Below, in pieces: positions 9,279 to 18,899 of a stretch of 35,275 nt of DNA. Both the position numbers and the translations under genes were made by a program. This DNA is from an uncultured Cytophagales bacterium (GTDB lineage Bacteria > Bacteroidota > Bacteroidia > Cytophagales > Amoebophilaceae). Where the stretch lies: contig CAMEYY010000003.1 in NCBI GenBank assembly GCA_945947725.1, forward strand, positions 1 to 35,275, in the 5' to 3' direction. Below the pieces are notes generated by a model, which was given only the letters and a program-made list of their open reading frames with translations, was not told where the DNA came from and did no database searches. Positions within the stretch are counted from its first letter, which is position 1, and the number at the start of each line of letters is the position of its first letter.

Positions 9279-11081
9279 ATGAAGTTGAAAATCTTATTCA
9301 TATTTCTATTTTGGACCTCTTCTTTTCCCTCTTTTGCAAAAATAAATCTTAACTCAGCAACTTTCAATGATTTGACATCTTTAGGTTTAACAAACTCGCA
9401 ATCGCAAAATCTATCATCGCATAGAAAAAAATATGGAAACCTCATTTCTATTTATGAACTTCAAGTTATCCCAGAATTCGATAGGTATCTTATAGAAAAA
9501 ATTTCACCTCATATTTTTGTTGAAGAATTTTGGCCTGAAGAAAACATCTCATTTTTCAACGGAAAAACATTTGTTAAAAAGAAAAAAAAATTGCAACTGC
9601 TATTTCGTTATGGAAGAGTTTTAGAATTAGCACAAGGATATATAAACGGAAATTATGTCGGATCTCCTGATGATTTTTTAACAAAGATCAACTTTTCAGA
9701 CCAAGGATATAAATTTTCTTTATCATATAAAAAAAAATACGCTGAATACCTCTATCCTGGACGTTTTGGAGGATTCTTTTTACTTGAAAAAAAATTTATT
9801 TTTGATAAACTTATCTTCGGAAACTATCAAATTGGCTGCGGACAAAGCCTTATCTTAAATTCCTCTTTCTCTCTTTACAAAACTTTAACAAACCCAGATC
9901 TCGCTAAACACAATACCAAAATTAAACAAATATCTTCTCCTTCAAAATATTCTTTCCAAGGACTCGCCAGCTCGATAACTTTTGATGAAAATTTCGAATA
10001 TACATTTTTTTATTCGCACAGATTCCTAAATTCTAAAATCGAAAATAACAAAGCAAAGATCTCTTATCATGATCACTATAAAACTCTTCACGATTTAAAA
10101 AATAAAAATACATTGGGAGAACATACTTTAGGAACTATTTTTTCCTGGAAAAAAGATAATTCAGAGATCGGTTGGAATCTTGTTTATACACATTTTGATC
10201 ACGAAATAAATAATGAATCTAAATATAAATTGCAAGGTAAAGAAAATTATGAAGGAAGTGTTTTCGGAGAAACGATCTTATTCGATAGACTGAATCTTTT
10301 TGGAGAATTTACTTATTTAAAAAATTTTTCCTTTATCTTAGGTAGCTCTTTAACTTTTGTTAAAAACATCACCTCATCTTTCCTCATTAGAAATATTTCT
10401 TCACATCTCAATAATTTTTATGGAAAACCTTTTTGTGAAAATAGCGTAGGTAAAAATGAATTTGGTATTTGTAATGTCAACTTATTCAAAATAAAAAAAC
10501 TAAATATCACCTTAGCCTGGGATTATTTTTATTTTCCTTACACGATACCAAAAGAACTAGGATTGGATAGAATTTTGAAACTTCTTTATTCTTTTAACAA
10601 AAGAGATTACCTTTCTCTTAAAATCCAAGGTAAAAATAAAAAAAACTACAAAACAACGATACAATTGGAAGGACAGAAAAACATTGTTAACTTTTTTTTC
10701 ATTTCAAAAGTCATTTATAAAGTGGATAAGCTAAAAAAAAATTATGGCTTAGGTTTTTTAGAAACAGTGAGGTATAAATTGCAAAAATTTAATGCTGACA
10801 TATTTTTAGGAACAACTTTTACAGAAGGAGTAAAGATTTATTTGCGTGAGCCGATGGTGAAATTTGGGGGAATAAAAAGTAAAATGTTTAATATTCCAAT
10901 GTTTGTATGTGGAGGTCTTATCGGATATAAATTCAGTAAAAATTTTCAGCTAGAAATGTTATATAATTTTTCTTATGTGCTCAAAGGAAAAACTATTGAT
11001 TCAAAAGATAATATGATCGAAAAGAAAATGAAAAATTTTATCTTAATACAAATTATAGTTCATTCCCCCATAACTCATTAA
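9279..11081 (+). CDS. Helix-hairpin-helix (ComEA-like) domain protein with predicted outer-membrane beta-barrel
   Basis: Signal peptide MKLKILFIFLFWTSSFPSFAK; INLNSATFNDLTSLGLTNSQSQNLSSHRKKYGNLISIYELQVIPEFD is a tandem HhH; the rest alternates polar and aromatic residues like a beta-barrel. Confidence 0.75.
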   Translation: MKLKILFIFLFWTSSFPSFAKINLNSATFNDLTSLGLTNSQSQNLSSHRKKYGNLISIYELQVIPEFDRYLIEKISPHIFVEEFWPEENISFFNGKTFVKKKKKLQLLFRYGRVLELAQGYINGNYVGSPDDFLTKINFSDQGYKFSLSYKKKYAEYLYPGRFGGFFLLEKKFIFDKLIFGNYQIGCGQSLILNSSFSLYKTLTNPDLAKHNTKIKQISSPSKYSFQGLASSITFDENFEYTFFYSHRFLNSKIENNKAKISYHDHYKTLHDLKNKNTLGEHTLGTIFSWKKDNSEIGWNLVYTHFDHEINNESKYKLQGKENYEGSVFGETILFDRLNLFGEFTYLKNFSFILGSSLTFVKNITSSFLIRNISSHLNNFYGKPFCENSVGKNEFGICNVNLFKIKKLNITLAWDYFYFPYTIPKELGLDRILKLLYSFNKRDYLSLKIQGKNKKNYKTTIQLEGQKNIVNFFFISKVIYKVDKLKKNYGLGFLETVRYKLQKFNADIFLGTTFTEGVKIYLREPMVKFGGIKSKMFNIPMFVCGGLIGYKFSKNFQLEMLYNFSYVLKGKTIDSKDNMIEKKMKNFILIQIIVHSPITH

Positions 11082-12099
11082 AATCATTACTAATATCATT
11101 GTTTTCATTTTTATTTGAATTTTCTAATTGTTTTTTATTACTATCATTCTGATCTTGAATATTTTTCTGAAGTAAACTCATAGTTTCCTGTAATTGTAAC
11201 AATAACTCGTTAGATGTAACTTGCTGAGATTGTGTTTGCTGAACCATAGATCTGATGTCTTGAACATTTTTCTCTTGCTTTTTCAAATCAGAAGCTTGGG
11301 TTTTAAGTTTTTTATTTGCAGATTCTACTTGTTTTGTAATGTTCCTATCAAAACCATCGAGAACTGAGTTTATTGTTCTAACTTGATCATCTGTCAAACG
11401 AAACTTCTTTAAAATTTCATCTATTTTTGGTTTTAAACCACCAACATTATTTTTAATATTCACTACATTATTTTTAATTTCATTGCAGTCTGAATTTACA
11501 CTTTGCAAAAGATTTAATATTGAAGTTGCCAACATAGAAATATTTTCTAAGTATGTCTTTTTTATAGCTTCACTATCATTTTTCAGTCTATTTAAACATA
11601 TTTCAACAGCTTTAATCTTGTCGATATTCTTATTTTCATTCCATAACTCGGCGAATTTAGGAAAAATCATTTTATATAAACAATCTTTATCCTCCTGTAA
11701 CGAATAAATATCTTTACCTTCTGCGTACAAATTTACAGCTATCGCACAGGCTTGACTTTGTTGAGATAAATCTTTAAAATCACCTTTACCATCCTTTGAC
11801 TTTTGATAATTTGCTTTTAATTCTTTCTCAACTTGTTCCTTGGAAAGAGTCTTACCTATCTCTTCATATATTTTCAATTCATTAGAAATTTTATTATCAT
11901 GAATATTTTCTTGAGATAACATCTGTTTTAAAGAATTAACGTTGACAGAAGAAGGACTAGAAGACAAATCTGAACTTGTAGAACCGTAACCACCAGATCC
12001 AGAATCAGTATCACAACTATGCATCGTAATACATAAACACAATCCAGATAAAACGTTTGCTCCCAAATTGAGCTGATTATAAAATATATTTTTTTTCAT
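11053..12099 (-). CDS. Hypothetical coiled-coil lipoprotein
   Basis: N-terminus ..LSGLCLCITMHSC followed by a Ser/Gly-rich linker DTDSGSGGYGSTSSDLSSSPSS; long heptad-like C-terminal half; overlaps the convergent gene by 29 nt. Confidence 0.75.
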   Translation of the reverse strand: MKKNIFYNQLNLGANVLSGLCLCITMHSCDTDSGSGGYGSTSSDLSSSPSSVNVNSLKQMLSQENIHDNKISNELKIYEEIGKTLSKEQVEKELKANYQKSKDGKGDFKDLSQQSQACAIAVNLYAEGKDIYSLQEDKDCLYKMIFPKFAELWNENKNIDKIKAVEICLNRLKNDSEAIKKTYLENISMLATSILNLLQSVNSDCNEIKNNVVNIKNNVGGLKPKIDEILKKFRLTDDQVRTINSVLDGFDRNITKQVESANKKLKTQASDLKKQEKNVQDIRSMVQQTQSQQVTSNELLLQLQETMSLLQKNIQDQNDSNKKQLENSNKNENNDISNDFNELWGNEL

Positions 12100-12101
12100 C
12101 T

Positions 12102-12119
12102 ATAGTATAAATATACTAT
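12102..12119. promoter_or_regulatory. Inverted repeat immediately upstream of the lipoprotein gene start
   Basis: ATAGTAT-AAAT-ATACTAT, perfect 7-bp arms, 2 nt from the minus-strand ATG at 12099; overlaps a -10-like TATACT. Confidence 0.4.
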
Positions 12120-12227
12120 TCTAATTTCCCATTTCTAATAAAAAATGGAGGTCTATCAAAGACTTTTTCAGAAAATAAAAACGTTTCAAAAGTCCCAATC
12201 AATTTGAAGATCTAATAATAATTTTTT

Positions 12228-15200
12228 ATGGCTTCTTTTACTCACTTACATGTTCATACTCAATATTCTTTACTTGATGGGGCTGGTTCGATAGAACGTC
12301 TTCTCAAAAAAGCAAAAGATCAACAGATGAACGCTTTGGCTATAACAGACCACGGCAACATGTACGGTGTAATGCATTTCTTTGAACAAGCAAAAAAAAT
12401 AGGTATTAAACCTTTATTAGGATGCGAATTTTATTGTGTAGAAGATCGTTTTGACCGCGTAGATAGAAATCGTTATCATCTCATATTAATCGCAAAAAAT
12501 GAACAAGGTTATAAAAACTTATCCCAACTGAGCTCTCTAAGTTTTATTGATGGTTTCTTTTACAAACCGAGAATCGATAAGAAAATTTTAAAACAATATC
12601 ATGAAGGAATCATATGTACATCCGCTTGCATGGGTAGTCAAATCAACAGAGCTGTCCTCGATGGTGATGAAATTTTAGCTGAAAAATATTTTTTAGAACT
12701 GTATGAGCTTTTCCAAGATGATTTTTACCTCGAACTACAAAGATTCAACAATGATAACCAAGAGAAATGCAATCAGTTTTTATTAAAACTAGCACGAAAG
12801 TACAACGTTAAAATCATTGCAACAAACGATGTCCATTATGTAAATCGTGAAGAAGCTCTCGCTCATGATATTTTACTTTGTATTCAGACAGGAAAAGATT
12901 TTAACGACCCAACAAGAATGCGTTTTTGTTCTGACACTTTCTATCTAAAATCTACCGAAGAGATGCTTGAAGCTTTCCCAGATCTTCCTGAGGCTATCTA
13001 TAATACTCAAGAAATCGTCGATAAATGCTGGGAACCAAACTTACATAAAGATATCTTCTTCCCTAATTTTACTATCCCTGAAGGTTACTCATCTCAGTCT
13101 CAATATCTTCAATTTTTAACTTGGGCAGGGGCCAAACGAAGATATAACGGAAATATTCCTAGCAAAGTTGATAAGCGTCTAAAATACGAGCTAGACATGA
13201 TTCATAACATGGGTTTCGATGGATATTTCTTGATCGTTTTAGATTACATTCAGGCTGCAAAAGATTTGGGGGTGATGGTAGGTCCTGGACGTGGTTCTGT
13301 GTCGGGATCTTTAGTAGCTTATTGCATTGGTATCACAGATGTCAACCCTCTAACTTATGGTTTGTTCTTCGAAAGATTTTTAAATCCTGAAAGAATTTCA
13401 ATGCCAGATATCGATGTCGACTTTGAAGATGATGGACGTGAAAAAGTTATCGAATATGTAAAGAAAAAATATGGACGTGAACAAGTTGCACATCTTATAA
13501 CTTTCGGAACTATGGCCGCTAAAGTCGCTATTAAAGATGTGGCAAGAGTCTTAGGTTTACCTTTTGAACAGTCGAATAAATTAACGAAGTTCGTTCCTGC
13601 AAAGATGGAGGCAAGTTTGGCTGAAACAATAAAAGTTGTCCCTGAATTAAAAGCTCTATATGATAAAAAAGATTCCTTAGAACATAAAATTTTGGAAATA
13701 GCAAGTGTCCTCGAAGGATGTAAAAGGCAAACCGGAATACATGCTTGTGGAATAATCATTGCGCCTGGAGATTTGAAAAATTATATTCCTGTCAAAGTTG
13801 ATAAAGAAACAGACCTCTTCGTTACACAATATGAAGGTTCTCTCATTGAACATGCAGGAATGTTAAAAATGGATTTCCTTGGTTTGAAAACTTTGACTAT
13901 TATCAAAAACACATTGAGGATGGTGAAAAAAAATCATAATATAGACCTCGATGTTGATTCTATTCCTCTAGACGACGAAGAGACTTTTAAATTATTTCAA
14001 CGCGGAGATACTATCGGAGTTTTTCAGTTCGAATCGGAAGGAATGCGTCAATCGCTTTGTAAATTAAAACCTACATGTTTGGAAGATATCATCGCAATGA
14101 ATGCTCTGTATCGACCTGGTCCAATGCAGTTTATTCCTGATTTTATCGATCGTAAACATGGAGTAAAAGCTATCAACTATCCTCACCCAAGTTTAAAAGA
14201 AGTTTTACAAAATACTTACGGTATCATCGTCTATCAGGAACAAGTTATGCAGGTAGCTCAGGTTCTCGCTGGATATTCTATGGGACAAGCTGATATTTTG
14301 CGTAAAGCCATGGGTAAGAAAAAACCTGAAGAGATGGCAAAACAAAAGGAAATTTTTATTAAAGGATGTAAAGAATATAACGGTATTGATTCTGATAGCG
14401 CAGTAAGTTTATTTGAAACATTGGAAAAATTTGCTCAGTATGGTTTTAATAAAGCCCACGCTGCAGCTTACTCTATCATTGCCTTTCAAACTGGATACCT
14501 CAAAGCACACTACCCTGTCGAATATATGGCCGCAATGTTGACAAATGAACAAAACGACATAACCCAGTTGAGTTTTTATACCGATGAATGTAAAAGAATG
14601 GGAATAAATATCATCGCCCCTAATGTTAACGAAAGTAATTATGATTTCGATGCAAATGAAAAAGGTGAAATCGTTTATGGACTCGGTGGTATAAAAGGTC
14701 TTGGGATTAGCGCTGCAACAAATATTTTACAAACACGAGAAAAACATGGTAAATTCAAAGATATCTTTGAATTCGCAGAATCTATAGAACTAAAAACGGT
14801 AAATAAAAAATCTTTGGAATCCTTAACTTTATCCGGAGCTTTCGATTGTTTTGAAAATACACACCGTCGTCAATATATGTACGTTGATCGAGATGTTTCT
14901 TTTATTGAAAAATTGATAGAATACATAGGCAAGTTGAAAGAGGAAAAAGATACTTTAAAAAATTCCTTATTTGGTAATATCCTCGACTACAATTACTCTA
15001 GCAAAAAACCTCAACTCCCTATCTGCAATCCTTACTCTACCTTGGAAATGTTAGAACTCGAAAAAGAATATATAGGGGTTTATTTGTCTGGACATCCGCT
15101 AAATCTTTTTGAACAAGAGATAAAAAATTTTTGTTCGGCTTCTACAAAAACTCTCCTAGACGAGAACAAGAAAAATAAATCTTTTGCTGGAATAATAACG

Positions 15201-15656
15201 AAAGCGACGACACGTCTTTCTAAGAAAAACAACACTCCATTCATGATGTTTACCGTTGAAGATTTTGAAGGTGAAGCTAATTTGATAGCCTTTGGAAATA
15301 TTTATAATGAAAAAAAGGAAATCATTAAAGTTGGTGCTCTTGTCTATATCGTCGGGGAAGTCGTTAAAAGGGAAGATGTAAAAGATTTTAAAATTAAAAG
15401 TTTAATTCCTCTTGAAGATGTTAGACAAACTATGTGTAAGAACTTAAAGTTATATATAGATTTAAAAAATTTGAGTAAGGAATTTATTTCTGAATTGAAA
15501 ACGATAATAAAAGAAAATGAAGGTAATACGTTACTTTCTATTGAAGTTTTTGATAACGAGATAAAGAAAGAGTACATGAGCATGTACCGCGTTAATGTCT
15601 CAGAAAAATTTTTACAACTTATTTCTAAATATGGAAGATACGAATTGTTACGATAA
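12228..15656 (+). CDS. dnaE: DNA polymerase III subunit alpha
   Basis: PHP domain FTHLHVHTQYSLLDG..ITDHGNMYG, catalytic PDIDVDFEDDGR, YRPGPMQFIPDFIDRKHG, FNKAHAAAYSIIAFQTGYLKAHYPVEYMAAML; C-terminal OB-fold. Confidence 0.98.
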   Translation: MASFTHLHVHTQYSLLDGAGSIERLLKKAKDQQMNALAITDHGNMYGVMHFFEQAKKIGIKPLLGCEFYCVEDRFDRVDRNRYHLILIAKNEQGYKNLSQLSSLSFIDGFFYKPRIDKKILKQYHEGIICTSACMGSQINRAVLDGDEILAEKYFLELYELFQDDFYLELQRFNNDNQEKCNQFLLKLARKYNVKIIATNDVHYVNREEALAHDILLCIQTGKDFNDPTRMRFCSDTFYLKSTEEMLEAFPDLPEAIYNTQEIVDKCWEPNLHKDIFFPNFTIPEGYSSQSQYLQFLTWAGAKRRYNGNIPSKVDKRLKYELDMIHNMGFDGYFLIVLDYIQAAKDLGVMVGPGRGSVSGSLVAYCIGITDVNPLTYGLFFERFLNPERISMPDIDVDFEDDGREKVIEYVKKKYGREQVAHLITFGTMAAKVAIKDVARVLGLPFEQSNKLTKFVPAKMEASLAETIKVVPELKALYDKKDSLEHKILEIASVLEGCKRQTGIHACGIIIAPGDLKNYIPVKVDKETDLFVTQYEGSLIEHAGMLKMDFLGLKTLTIIKNTLRMVKKNHNIDLDVDSIPLDDEETFKLFQRGDTIGVFQFESEGMRQSLCKLKPTCLEDIIAMNALYRPGPMQFIPDFIDRKHGVKAINYPHPSLKEVLQNTYGIIVYQEQVMQVAQVLAGYSMGQADILRKAMGKKKPEEMAKQKEIFIKGCKEYNGIDSDSAVSLFETLEKFAQYGFNKAHAAAYSIIAFQTGYLKAHYPVEYMAAMLTNEQNDITQLSFYTDECKRMGINIIAPNVNESNYDFDANEKGEIVYGLGGIKGLGISAATNILQTREKHGKFKDIFEFAESIELKTVNKKSLESLTLSGAFDCFENTHRRQYMYVDRDVSFIEKLIEYIGKLKEEKDTLKNSLFGNILDYNYSSKKPQLPICNPYSTLEMLELEKEYIGVYLSGHPLNLFEQEIKNFCSASTKTLLDENKKNKSFAGIITKATTRLSKKNNTPFMMFTVEDFEGEANLIAFGNIYNEKKEIIKVGALVYIVGEVVKREDVKDFKIKSLIPLEDVRQTMCKNLKLYIDLKNLSKEFISELKTIIKENEGNTLLSIEVFDNEIKKEYMSMYRVNVSEKFLQLISKYGRYELLR

Positions 15657-16560
15657 AAACTTTCACGTCCCTGTGATGATGAATGAAGTTTTAGATTCTC
15701 TAAAAATAAAACCTGATGGAGTCTATGTTGACTTGACGTTCGGTGGTGGTGGACATTCTGGAGCTATTTTAAAAAGATTACAGACAGGACATTTATATTC
15801 TTTCGATCAAGATGCTGACACTCTCGAATATGCTGAAAAATTAAAATCTGATAACTTCACCTTTGTTCATGCAAATGCGATCTTCTTGAAAAGATTTTTA
15901 AAATATTATGGTATAGAGAAAGTTGATGGAATCTTTGCTGATTTAGGAGTTTCTTCTTTTCAAATAAACACTGCACAAAGAGGTTTTTCTATACGTTATG
16001 AAGGACCATTAGATATGAGGATGAATAAAAATTCTCGGTTGACAGCAAAACAAATTTTAAATTCCTACAGCCCCAATCAAATGCTTCATCTCTTTGAAGA
16101 TTACGGAGAAATTTCCAATGCACGAGCTCTCACCGAGATAATTTGTAAACATAGGAAAATAGAAAAATTTGAAACAACACAACAACTTGTCGATCTCATT
16201 AATGATAGTTTTAATATCGGAAAAAGTCATATCAACCAATACCTCGCTAAAGTTTTCCAAGCACTGCGTATTGAAGTTAATAACGAGTTAGAGAATTTGA
16301 AGAAATGGTTGTTACAGACTACAGATCTTTTGAATGAAGGAGGGCGTTTAGTTGTTTTATCTTACCATTCTTTGGAAGATCGTCTTGTTAAGACTTTTAT
16401 TAAAAATGGAAATTTTTTAGATCAAGATAATCCTTTCATTATAACTAAATCTCCATTCCGAGCTCTCAACAATAAACCATTGACACCTTCTTCTGATGAA
16501 CTTGTCGCCAATCCTAGATCGAGTAGTGCTAAGTTGAGAGTTGCTGAAAAAATTTCTTAG
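15631..16560 (+). CDS. rsmH: 16S rRNA (cytosine1402-N4)-methyltransferase
   Basis: HVPVMMNEVLDSLKIKPDGVYVDLTFGGGGHSGAIL, DGIFADLGVSSFQ, RIEVNNELENLKKWL, VLSYHSLEDRLVKTF. Start taken as ATG 15631 (MEDTNCYDKNFHVPV); the ORF track uses 15595. Confidence 0.96.
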   Translation: MEDTNCYDKNFHVPVMMNEVLDSLKIKPDGVYVDLTFGGGGHSGAILKRLQTGHLYSFDQDADTLEYAEKLKSDNFTFVHANAIFLKRFLKYYGIEKVDGIFADLGVSSFQINTAQRGFSIRYEGPLDMRMNKNSRLTAKQILNSYSPNQMLHLFEDYGEISNARALTEIICKHRKIEKFETTQQLVDLINDSFNIGKSHINQYLAKVFQALRIEVNNELENLKKWLLQTTDLLNEGGRLVVLSYHSLEDRLVKTFIKNGNFLDQDNPFIITKSPFRALNNKPLTPSSDELVANPRSSSAKLRVAEKIS

Positions 16561-16621
16561 AAATTAAATTTAGTCAGCGATAACATTATCGTTATTTTTA
16601 TTTTCCATTTTCAAAAATAAC

Positions 16622-17046
16622 TCAATCAAAACTAAAACTACCAAATGAGCAAAAATTTGAAAACCCTAAAATATTTTTAACACCTTCAGTTTTTATCAAA
16701 TTTTTAAAAGAATCGTACTTATGTTTAAAAACAACTTTTCCTAGAGCAAAATCGTTACTGTTAACATTCTCCAAAACGATCCTATCACCAACATTTATTT
16801 TTCTAAGTTAACATAAACATAAATGGGGTAGATCTATCAACAAACCATCTTAGAGCCTGACGTGTTATCATTGGAAATTTATGAGTATCTGTTAAGTGGG
16901 ACTTTTTATATAAAAACAACTAAGTCATCGTTTATTTTAGCATCAGGACCCTCAGAAAGATTTTGATTTTTGTACCACATACCTGATTTGTGAGATAAAT
17001 ATCCCATTTTTAAGAACTTAATAAAAAGGTTCCATTTCTTAGTCAT
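16622..17046 (-). pseudogene. Frameshifted ASCH-domain-like gene
   Basis: Minus strand reads MTKKWNLFIKFLKMGYLSHKSGMWYKNQNLSEGPDAKINDDLVV, then (+1 frame) YKKSHLTDTHKFPMITRQALRWFVDRSTPF, then (second shift) YVYVNLEKINVGDRIVLENVNSNDFALGKVVFKHKYDSFKNLIKTEGVKNILGFS..TGA. The C-terminal third matches the ASCH pattern (KIxxGDRIV..KYxSFxxLIxxEG). Confidence 0.65.
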
Positions 17047-17100
17047 TTTATATTACCAGTAAAAATATTATTTTGTCAATCGTGGAAGCAGAATCATCAC

Positions 17101-17478
17101 TTACCTTTTCGTCTCTATCATGTACAAAATGTTGATCATAGGAGTTTTAATTTCATGAAAAGATTTTTTTTCTTTTGTCTTAAAAATAAAAACGCATAAA
17201 TTTCCTGTCTTCGTTAAAATCATCTTGTTAAGACGGTAAGCCTCACGTATCCTCCTCTTTAAAAAATTCCTATCTGTAGCCAACTTTATATTTCTCTTCG
17301 GAACAATAACTGCAATTTTATTTACTGTACTATCCTGATTATATAGATGATAACAATCGAGTATGTTTGTGCGTAGTCGTTTTCCGTTGCTGATAACTTT
17401 CTTTATTAAACTATTTTTTTTTATTTTTTCGTTCTTGCCGAAACGGAACTGATGTTTTACTTCCAATCTTTCCCCCAT
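17101..17478 (-). CDS. rnpA: Ribonuclease P protein component
   Basis: KIAVIVPKRNIKLATDRNFLKRRIREAYRLNK is the RnpA signature; overlaps rarA by 22 nt, so the exact start is uncertain. Confidence 0.92.
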   Translation of the reverse strand: MGERLEVKHQFRFGKNEKIKKNSLIKKVISNGKRLRTNILDCYHLYNQDSTVNKIAVIVPKRNIKLATDRNFLKRRIREAYRLNKMILTKTGNLCVFIFKTKEKKSFHEIKTPMINILYMIETKR

Positions 17479-18719
17479 AATAATTCCATTCTATCTTTCA
17501 TTTTGTTTTCTGTTGCATTATCTTGTGGTTTCCAAAATTTCACGTTCTTCAGTTTGTCAGGCATGAACTGTAGTTTAACGAAATGATCTTTGTAGTCGTG
17601 AGCATATTTATATCCAGCTGAATATCCAAGGTCTTTCATAAGTTGTGAAGAAGCGTTACGTAAGTGAAGAGGGACAGGTGGATTGCCTGTTTTTCTTATA
17701 CATCCTAAAGCGTTATCGATGGCAAGGTATGCAGAGTTACTTTTTGGAGAAGTTGCAAGATAAATAGTTGCTTCCGCGAGAGTAATCCTTCCTTCAGGAA
17801 AACCTATTTTTTCGATAACATCAAAAGCAGCGTTGGCAATCAAAAGAGCATTTGGATTTGCAAGACCTATATCTTCTGAGGCTAAGATAACAAGACGTCG
17901 GGCAATAAATTTTGGATCCTCACCTCCTTCTATCATCCGAGCTAACCAATAAATAGCCGCATCAGGATCACTTCCCCTCACACTTTTTATAAAAGCAGAA
18001 ACAATATCATAATGCATCTCTCCATTCTTGTCATAACTCGTTATGTTTTGTTGTAAACATTTTTTTACTTTTTCATCAGTGACAACGCCGCCTTCATTTG
18101 CCTCAACAACCAACTCCAAAATATTTAATAACTTCCTAGCGTCACCACCACTGTAATAAATTATCGCATCCGTCTCTTCGATTTTTACGTTCTTACTTTT
18201 CAAAATCTCGTCGTGTTCCAATGCAAAAGTTATAAGTTTAAGGAGATCTTCTTTTTCTAAACTTTTCAAAACATAAATTTGACATCGAGATAAAAGTGGA
18301 CGGATAATTTCAAAAGATGGATTCTCTGTTGTAGCTCCTATCAAAACAATATCTCCACGTTCGACAGCCCCAAGTAAAGAATCTTGTTGAGATTTACTAA
18401 AACGATGAATTTCATCTATAAACAAAATTGGAGTTTTATTTTCTTGTGAAAACATTTTAGTCTGATCGACAACATCTCGAACATCTTTCACTCCACTCGT
18501 CACTGCACTCAAGGTATAAAAAGGTACATCTAGATAATTAGCTATGATATTTGCTAAAGTTGTCTTTCCAACTCCAGGAGGCCCCCAAAGAATAAAAGAT
18601 TGTAGTTTCTGCGAATTTATCATCTTTCGTAAAACAGAATCTTTATTAACGAGATGTTCTTGTCCTATATAATTTTCAAAACTTGTAGGACGCATTCTTT
18701 CGGCAAGAGGTTTTGACAT
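17457..18719 (-). CDS. rarA: Replication-associated recombination AAA ATPase RarA/MgsA
   Basis: PLAERMRPTSFENYIGQEHLV, Walker A GPPGVGKTT, FIDEIHRFSKSQQDSLL, GATTENPSFEI, C-terminal MgsA domain. Confidence 0.96.
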   Translation of the reverse strand: MSKPLAERMRPTSFENYIGQEHLVNKDSVLRKMINSQKLQSFILWGPPGVGKTTLANIIANYLDVPFYTLSAVTSGVKDVRDVVDQTKMFSQENKTPILFIDEIHRFSKSQQDSLLGAVERGDIVLIGATTENPSFEIIRPLLSRCQIYVLKSLEKEDLLKLITFALEHDEILKSKNVKIEETDAIIYYSGGDARKLLNILELVVEANEGGVVTDEKVKKCLQQNITSYDKNGEMHYDIVSAFIKSVRGSDPDAAIYWLARMIEGGEDPKFIARRLVILASEDIGLANPNALLIANAAFDVIEKIGFPEGRITLAEATIYLATSPKSNSAYLAIDNALGCIRKTGNPPVPLHLRNASSQLMKDLGYSAGYKYAHDYKDHFVKLQFMPDKLKNVKFWKPQDNATENKMKDRMELLWGKDWK

Positions 18720-18899
18720 TTGTTATAAATATAAACTCTAAAAAATTTGAGCATATACATTTCTCTTTAATCCCTATTTTCACTCTAAGAACCTCTTCTA
18801 TTATTGTAATTTTTTTAATCTAAAAATACCTATCAAATCGAGAAAAACTCTTCCACGTTTTTGGCTCACGAACTAGATTTTTATTTATAAGAAGTTGAT

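Noticed and set aside
12125-12180. Small hairpins (CCATTT..AAATGG and GTCT-atcaa-AGAC-TTTTT) upstream of dnaE
   Set aside because: Stems of 4-6 bp; no recognised riboswitch or terminator architecture.
13355-13759. 134-aa minus-strand ORF
   Set aside because: Antisense to the conserved catalytic core of dnaE.
18720-18899. Possible small RNA (SRP/6S/tmRNA) in the rarA-leuS gap
   Set aside because: No conserved SRP or tmRNA signature and no convincing extended pairing by eye.
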